The notes beneath the pieces are model-generated. The model ran no database searches, had not been told where the DNA came from, and saw only the letters and a program-made list of their open reading frames with translations. This document shows positions 17,140-21,269 of a stretch of DNA of 21,269 nucleotides, in pieces (positions within the stretch are counted from its first letter, which is position 1; every line of letters begins with the position of its first letter). A program made the translations under genes and the position numbers. The stretch is taken from NCBI GenBank assembly GCA_024695565.1, contig JAILHX010000040.1, forward strand, positions 1 through 21,269. Direction: 5' to 3'. Origin of the DNA: Saccharofermentans sp. (GTDB lineage Bacteria > Bacillota_A > Clostridia > Saccharofermentanales > Saccharofermentanaceae).

Positions 17140-18711
17140 TTAACCCTCACTTCCTACAGCACCGGAACTGCTGCTCTCACCGCTTACACCTACGATGCAA
17201 GACATGATGTTCTCCTGAGTTGCCTCGGAAGCTTTCATTTCTCCAACGATCTTTGCCTGGTTCATGATGTAGATACGGTCACTCATTCCGATGACTTCAG
17301 GAAGCTCGGAAGAGATAACGATGACCGACTTACCTGCCTTGGCAAGGTCGTTGATAATACAATAGATCTCGTACTTAGCACCTACGTCGATACCTCTTGT
17401 AGGTTCGTCGAGGATAAGAATGTCAGGATCCGCAAACATCCACTTTGCGAGGAGGACCTTTTGCTGGTTACCGCCTGAGAGGTTTCCTACGAGCTGGTCT
17501 ACGGAAGGTGTCTTTGTTCGAAGCTTTGCAACATACTCTTCTGCAACCTTATATTCCATATCCTTATCGATAAAGGTTGCCTTGCTGACAGCACCGAGAT
17601 TTGCAAGCGTCGTGTTTATCTTGATCGAATTCGTAAGAACAAGTCCGTTGCCCTTACGGTCTTCGGTTACGTAAGCAAGTCCTGCCTCGATCGCCTTCTT
17701 CGGGCTCTTGAGGACCATTTCCTGACCTCTGATCTTAAGTGTTCCGGAAATACCGATTCCGTATGAGCGTCCGAAAATACTCATCGCAAGCTCGGTTCTT
17801 CCCGCGCCCATGAGTCCGTAGATACCTACGACCTCACCTTTTCTGACGTTGATATTAACGTTGTCGCAAACTTTTCTTTCTGAGAACTCAGGATGGTAAA
17901 CGGTCCAGTTCTTGACCTCCATCATGACATCACCGATCTCGACGTCGTGACGCTTCGGGAATCTGTCGGTGATCTCACGGCCTACCATGCCCTTGATGAT
18001 CCTTGTCTCGGAGATATCATCGGTCTTCGCATCGAGTGTCTCGATCGTGGAACCGTCTCTTACGACTGTGATCTTATCTGCAACATAGGAGACCTCGTTG
18101 AGCTTGTGGGAGATGATGATCATCGTCATTCCCTGCTCCTGCTGGAGCTTCTTCATGAGATCCAGGAGAGCTCTTGAGTCTGTCTCGTTAAGTGAAGATG
18201 TAGGCTCGTCCAAGATAAGGAGCTTGGCATTCTTTGCCAGTGCCTTTGCGATCTCAACGAGCTGCTGCTTACCTGTACCAATATCTTTAATGAGTGTTTT
18301 CGAGGAATCCGTAAGACCTACCATGTTGAGATAGTGATCTGCTTCCGCATAGGTCTTATTCCAGTCGATACACCACTTACTTCCCTGTTCATTACCGAGG
18401 AACATGTTCTCGCCGATCGTAAGATAAGGAACGAGCGCGAGCTCCTGGTGAATAATTACGATTCCCTTTTTCTCGGAATCCTTGATGTTATGAAATTCGC
18501 ATACTTCGCCGTCGTAAACGATGTCGCCTTCGTAGGTGCCAATCGGATAAATACCGCTGAGAACATTCATCAATGTTGATTTACCAGCACCGTTCTCGCC
18601 GACCAGCGCGTGAATCTCCCCCTCTTCAACCTTCAGGTTGACGTTATCGAGAGCCTTAACGCCCGGAAAAGTTTTGGTTATGCTCTTCATCTCAAGCAAA
18701 ACTTTTGCCAT
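17140..18711 (-). CDS. mmsA: Sugar ABC transporter ATP-binding protein, two ATPase domains
   Basis: A 523-residue protein with two fused nucleotide-binding domains, as in RbsA/XylG/MmsA. Domain 1: Walker [10 protein letters not shown] (38-46), signature-like GTGKQQLVE (145-153) and Walker [12 protein letters not shown]. Domain 2: degenerate Walker [10 protein letters not shown] (299-307, Arg for Lys), signature [10 protein letters not shown] and Walker [10 protein letters not shown]. The degenerate second site is normal for this carbohydrate-importer subfamily. The C terminus is a Ser- and Gly-rich tail. It energises uptake of sugars delivered by the lipoprotein encoded at 18828-19886. Start supported by an agaggc element upstream. 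Confidence 0.95.
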   Translation of the reverse strand: MAKVLLEMKSITKTFPGVKALDNVNLKVEEGEIHALVGENGAGKSTLMNVLSGIYPIGTYEGDIVYDGEVCEFHNIKDSEKKGIVIIHQELALVPYLTIGENMFLGNEQGSKWCIDWNKTYAEADHYLNMVGLTDSSKTLIKDIGTGKQQLVEIAKALAKNAKLLILDEPTSSLNETDSRALLDLMKKLQQEQGMTMIIISHKLNEVSYVADKITVVRDGSTIETLDAKTDDISETRIIKGMVGREITDRFPKRHDVEIGDVMMEVKNWTVYHPEFSERKVCDNVNINVRKGEVVGIYGLMGAGRTELAMSIFGRSYGIGISGTLKIRGQEMVLKSPKKAIEAGLAYVTEDRKGNGLVLTNSIKINTTLANLGAVSKATFIDKDMEYKVAEEYVAKLRTKTPSVDQLVGNLSGGNQQKVLLAKWMFADPDILILDEPTRGIDVGAKYEIYCIINDLAKAGKSVIVISSELPEVIGMSDRIYIMNQAKIVGEMKASEATQENIMSCIVGVSGESSSSGAVGSEG

Positions 18712-18783
18712 TTGTCTGCCTCTTTCGTAAGAATTGAATTAATGTTTGTTTGGTGTTCAAAGCAAAGGAGTAACCCCAATATA

Positions 18784-18805
18784 CAGGCGGGGTTTCCCCC
18801 GCCTG
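18784..18805 (-). promoter_or_regulatory. GNRA-capped hairpin between binding-protein and ATPase genes
   Basis: On the minus strand caggcgggg pairs perfectly with ccccgcctg around a gaaa tetraloop. No T-run follows, so it is unlikely to be a full terminator. Stable hairpins after binding-protein genes often protect the upstream mRNA and lower expression of the transporter genes; that role is inferred. Confidence 0.7.
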
Positions 18806-18827
18806 CTTAGGGCTGATCAGCTATTAA

Positions 18828-19886
18828 TTACAGACCAAGTTCTTCTGCTGAATAGTAGCCGGAATCAATCAGGATCTTCTGGATGGAATCCTTATCTGCA
18901 AATACAGGATCGCAGAGGTAAGAAGGAACCTGCTTCTTGTTGTTGTCGTATGTGTTGTTTGTCTCAACTGTAGCGCCGTCAAGGATCTGAGTAGCCATTG
19001 TAACTGTTCTCTCAGCGAGTGTACGTGTATCCTTGAATACGGACATTGTCTGCTTACCAGCGATCATGTTCTTTACAGAAACGATGTCGCAGTCCTGACC
19101 TGTAACGATCGGATAACCGCCGCTTACGTCATAGAGCTTGTCGATAGCGTTAACAACGCCCTGAGCTGTAGAGTCATTGGAGCAAAGCCATGCATCGATA
19201 ACTGTGCCGTCAGCATAGTAAGAAGAGATGATGTTTTCTGCTCTGGACTGAGCTGTAGCTGTTGACCATTCAGGTGTAGCAACAGAGTCGAAATCTGTCT
19301 GGCCGGAAACGCAAACGAGCTGGCCGGATGCGAAGTAAGGCTCAAGAACATCATAAGCACCAGAGAAGAAGAAGCCGGCATTGTTGTCGCCAGGATCGCC
19401 TGCTGTGAACTCGATGTTGTAAGGGCCCTTGCCGTCCTTGAGGCCGAGCTTCTCTTCAACGAACTGTCCCTGGATTGTACCAACCTTGTAGTTGTCGAAT
19501 GTTGCATAGTAGCTTACATTCTCGTTGTCCATCAAGAGACGGTCATAAGCGATAACAGGAATGTTCTTTGCGGCAGCCTTATCAAGAGCTGTACCGAGTG
19601 AAGAACCTTCTACAGCAGCAATTACGAGAACCTTACAACCTGAGTTGATCATGTTCTCTACCTGTGAAAGCTGAGTCTCAACCTTGTTAGCAGCGTACTG
19701 AAGATCTACTTCGTAGCCAGCAGCTTCGAACTTCTGCTTCATGTAGTCGCCGTCCTGATTCCATCTCTGGAGATCCTTTGTCGGCATTGAGATACCAACC
19801 TTCTTCTTTCCGGAACCAGCGCATCCGGTCAATGCTGTAATTGCTATTGCAGCACAAAGAACTGTTCCAAGAATTTTCTTTAGCAT
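18828..19886 (-). CDS. chvE: ChvE-like sugar-binding lipoprotein
   Basis: A 352-residue binding protein of the type-1 periplasmic fold. The chosen ATG at 19886 has aggagg 9 bases upstream and begins a lipoprotein signal MLKKILGTVL with lipobox LTGC and Cys22; a longer frame starting 57 bases earlier is not supported. The mature part carries KKKVGISMPTKDLQRWNQDG, LQYAANKVETQLSQVENMI, VIAYDRLL (about 111-118) and SYYATFDNYKVG, which recall ChvE of Agrobacterium. ChvE-type proteins bind monosaccharides such as galactose, arabinose or glucose and deliver them to GguA/GguB-like transporters, as encoded just downstream. The exact sugar is unknown. It is the first gene of the operon. Confidence 0.93.
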   Translation of the reverse strand: MLKKILGTVLCAAIAITALTGCAGSGKKKVGISMPTKDLQRWNQDGDYMKQKFEAAGYEVDLQYAANKVETQLSQVENMINSGCKVLVIAAVEGSSLGTALDKAAAKNIPVIAYDRLLMDNENVSYYATFDNYKVGTIQGQFVEEKLGLKDGKGPYNIEFTAGDPGDNNAGFFFSGAYDVLEPYFASGQLVCVSGQTDFDSVATPEWSTATAQSRAENIISSYYADGTVIDAWLCSNDSTAQGVVNAIDKLYDVSGGYPIVTGQDCDIVSVKNMIAGKQTMSVFKDTRTLAERTVTMATQILDGATVETNNTYDNNKKQVPSYLCDPVFADKDSIQKILIDSGYYSAEELGL

Positions 19887-19914
19887 TGAGAAATTCCTCC
19901 TATTAAGTAATATC

Positions 19915-19980
19915 GGCAATTCTTGCCACATACAACTTAACATTGGTCATATAGGAGTTGCATATCGAGATTCTTGATAT
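19915..19980 (-). promoter_or_regulatory. Two dyads in the leader of the sugar transporter operon
   Basis: The 5-bp dyad ggcaa-ttc-ttgcc (19915-19927) lies about 28 bases upstream of the binding-protein ATG. A 19-bp imperfect palindrome, 8 of 9 positions symmetric, lies at 19962-19980 (atatcgagattcttgatat). Both could be operators or leader hairpins. No convincing -35/-10 pair was found. Confidence 0.35.
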
Positions 19981-20013
19981 TTTTGGCGAGTTGTCACAAG
20001 GTTCTGTGGCAAA

Positions 20014-20062
20014 TTAGCACAATCTTGCAATACATCCCACAAATAAGTCATTATTGTGCTAA
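20014..20062. promoter_or_regulatory. 10-bp inverted repeat upstream of the sugar transporter operon
   Basis: The perfect inverted pair ttagcacaat (20014-20023) and attgtgctaa (20053-20062) is separated by 29 bases. It lies 128 bases upstream of the binding-protein ATG, near the likely promoter. The arms could be two half-operators on nearly the same DNA face (centre distance 39 bp), or form a hairpin. Confidence 0.5.
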
Positions 20063-20104
20063 AAACTCAAAAAATCCCTAATTTTGTTCAAAGATATTTG
20101 ACAT

Positions 20105-20902
20105 TCACTCCAAAATCTTTTTCTGCCTGTCCATGCATATCGTCCCGCATATAGCAGAATTCAGAATGGTCATCATGTGCCACGGATCAAACCACGTGTC
20201 ATCCATTCCATAGGTAAACAGAACGTCTATATCCTGAACGAGCCCCGCATTGGCAAAGTTGGAAAACTTCTGCTTCGTATTTGACAAATAGTCAGAGTAA
20301 TCCCTCATGCCGAAGTGCTCATGGAACTTACATGTATCTAATTCCTTTATATACAGTACGAAGTCCGGATTGATCGTCTTCACCAATCCCTTTATCATCA
20401 CATCCGGCTCATACACAAATGGTATCCCCATCTCCGTGTAGAATATCGCAATCTCCTTCTCAGCCGCCGACCTGTAATGCACTCCCCTGAATATGTGGTT
20501 ATCCGGTCTCGGATACTTCGGATTCTCACACATCTTCAGGCTGTCAAAATACGCCTTGTTCATGATTACCGGACTGTTAGTATCAACATACAAAACTCGG
20601 TTCGCCTTAACCGGCACACACTCTTCCGGCAGATCGCCCTTGAAGTACATATTCCACATCGCTTCGTATACACGCAGCTCGTCTTCAAGTTTCTCCCTGG
20701 CTTCCTTTACTTTTATATAGTATTTACCTTTATCTGAAGAGGAACTGTATCTGTGGTTATTAAGCACGACCCTGTCACTATTGCAGTCGTCCGAACTATA
20801 TTTATGCAGAATAATAACCGGCATCTTCTCAAGCTGCTGACGAAGGAAATTTATCTTAAGAGCAAGATACTCTCTCGGGACGTATGAATTTGTAATTACC
20901 AT
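20105..20902 (-). CDS. Probable PD-(D/E)XK nuclease-like protein, paralogue 2
   Basis: A 265-residue soluble protein if started at the ATG at 20902. A longer frame from 20989 is open, but this start places the Met-Pro after the first helix at residue 27-28, as in the paralogue at 2469-3272 (25-26), and the longer version would run through a terminator hairpin. Numbering from the short start, elements are YRSAAEKE (Glu148 and Glu150), IPFVYEPDVMIKG (Glu165), INPDFVLY (Asp180) and FHEHFGMRDYSDYL (Glu195). They fit the order of the restriction-endonuclease-like fold, with His where Lys is usual. No strong ribosome binding site is visible. No neighbour hints at a partner. Nuclease activity is inference; DNA or RNA binding is also possible. 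Confidence 0.6.
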   Translation of the reverse strand: MVITNSYVPREYLALKINFLRQQLEKMPVIILHKYSSDDCNSDRVVLNNHRYSSSSDKGKYYIKVKEAREKLEDELRVYEAMWNMYFKGDLPEECVPVKANRVLYVDTNSPVIMNKAYFDSLKMCENPKYPRPDNHIFRGVHYRSAAEKEIAIFYTEMGIPFVYEPDVMIKGLVKTINPDFVLYIKELDTCKFHEHFGMRDYSDYLSNTKQKFSNFANAGLVQDIDVLFTYGMDDTWFDPWHMMTILNSAICGTICMDRQKKILE

Positions 20903-20954
20903 AAACAAATTATGAGCGTGCCCTTTGTCGGTAAACAACTGACAAATCACTACA

Positions 20955-20977
20955 AAACCGACAATCCTTGTCGGTTT
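20955..20977 (-). terminator. Terminator hairpin upstream of the nuclease-like gene
   Basis: On the minus strand aaaccgacaa pairs with ttgtcggttt around gga and continues into tttg. The A- and U-flanked stem is typical of rho-independent terminators and could end a minus-strand transcript coming from beyond 20978, before the ATG at 20902. The symmetric flanks allow plus-strand use also. Confidence 0.6.
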
Positions 20978-21098
20978 AGTTCTCTTCATCGGCCAATCGT
21001 AATTCCGCCACGGTCAGTTCCCCCTGCCAATCGCCATTATTCGCAACCCGCCTATCCACCCAACACAGATCAGCCGTTGCAGTCAAGGCCGCAAGCAT
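20976..21098 (-). CDS. Doubtful 40-codon ORF within palindromic element
   Basis: An open frame of 40 codons ends in LTVAELRLADEEN and its stop overlaps the terminator stem. The codons LADEEN at the end overlap the alternative ATG at 20989. A stop lies two codons before its ATG and no ribosome binding site is seen. It could be the tail of a decayed gene, or chance. The family was not recognised. Confidence 0.2.
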   Translation of the reverse strand: MLAALTATADLCWVDRRVANNGDWQGELTVAELRLADEEN

Positions 21099-21176
21099 TC
21101 GTCAGAATGTGCCGAAGGCAGCCTTGACGGCTATGCGGCTGATCTGTAAAACCACGATGGCGGGTTGCGATTGATG
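21035..21176. repeat. Long imperfect palindrome of about 142 nt
   Basis: Nested perfect arms are tcgcaacccgcc (21041-21052) with ggcgggttgcga (21159-21170), acagatcagccg (21065-21076) with cggctgatctgt (21136-21147), gtcaaggc (21082-21089) with gccttgac (21121-21128), and cattc (21096-21100) with gaatg (21105-21109). The outermost pairs continue for about six more bases with one mismatch. The whole can fold into one long interrupted hairpin. Options are a small non-autonomous mobile element, a REP-like element or a structured RNA. Confidence 0.8.
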
Positions 21177-21211
21177 CTCGGGCAAAATCCTGGCGTTTTT
21201 GACGCTCTTTC

Positions 21212-21262
21212 CGCCCGGAATCACGCCATTTGGACTCAATTTGCATTTTTCCGGGCGTTTTT
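21212..21262 (+). terminator. Terminator-like hairpin at right end
   Basis: The 9-bp arms cgcccggaa (21212-21220) and ttccgggcg (21249-21257) enclose a 28-nt loop and are followed by five T. The long loop weakens the case. Nothing transcribed into it was recognised on the plus strand, so it may belong to the palindromic element. Confidence 0.45.
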
Positions 21263-21269
21263 CACCCGA

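Noticed and set aside
17140..18711. The degenerate second Walker A (Arg for Lys) and the GTGKQQ signature as signs of a dead ATPase.
   Set aside because: Both are normal for tandem-domain sugar importer ATPases of the RbsA/MmsA type.
20903..20989. N-terminal extension of 29 residues on the second nuclease-like protein.
   Set aside because: It runs through a terminator hairpin, has no match in the paralogue and lacks a ribosome binding site; the ATG at 20902 gives the same N-terminal layout as paralogue 1.

Overview
The window looks like a chromosomal segment of a Gram-positive anaerobe of the class Clostridia, possibly from gut or rumen. The reasons are strong aggagg-type ribosome binding sites before several genes, lipoproteins with LTAC and LTGC lipoboxes, an Rrf2-type regulator with three cysteines, an AGCS amino-acid symporter, and a MoxR/DUF58/von Willebrand A operon. 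The genus is inferred only loosely. No rRNA, tRNA, CRISPR array or intact insertion sequence was seen.

Layout. Positions 1-300 hold the C-terminal end of a tyrosine recombinase, its terminator and a dyad/direct-repeat cluster, so an integrated element probably ends here. Positions 364-2465 (+) carry a low-molecular-weight protein tyrosine phosphatase, a small lipoprotein, and a fusion of DUF1294 to a metallophosphoesterase. Positions 2469-3272 (-) encode a probable PD-(D/E)XK-like protein. The 3273-3774 intergenic region contains four tandem copies of a 63-64 bp unit with very regular GTAC palindromes. A type-B carboxylesterase (3775-5124, +) and an IscR-like Rrf2 regulator (5239-5658, +) follow.

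Positions 5702-12538 (-) form one compact operon, transcribed from right to left: MoxR ATPase, DUF58 protein, a small membrane protein, two von Willebrand A membrane proteins (BatA/BatB-like), a TPR protein with a long Pro-Thr repeat tail (BatC-like), and a membrane-anchored lipase. In such operons a MoxR ATPase is thought to act on VWA partners at the membrane in envelope or stress functions. An AGCS symporter (12734-14269, -) stands alone.

Positions 14607-19886 (-) are a complete sugar ABC importer of the ChvE/GguAB (Mms) type: lipoprotein binding protein, tandem ATPase, and two different permeases where the usual operon has one. A GNRA-capped hairpin lies after the binding-protein gene, a strong terminator follows the last permease, and a 10-bp inverted repeat lies upstream.

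At the right end is a second PD-(D/E)XK-like paralogue (20105-20902, -). Upstream of it are a terminator, a doubtful 40-codon ORF, a long imperfect palindrome of about 142 nt and another terminator-like hairpin. Both nuclease-like genes therefore sit downstream of unusual palindromic DNA, which is the least explained feature of the window.
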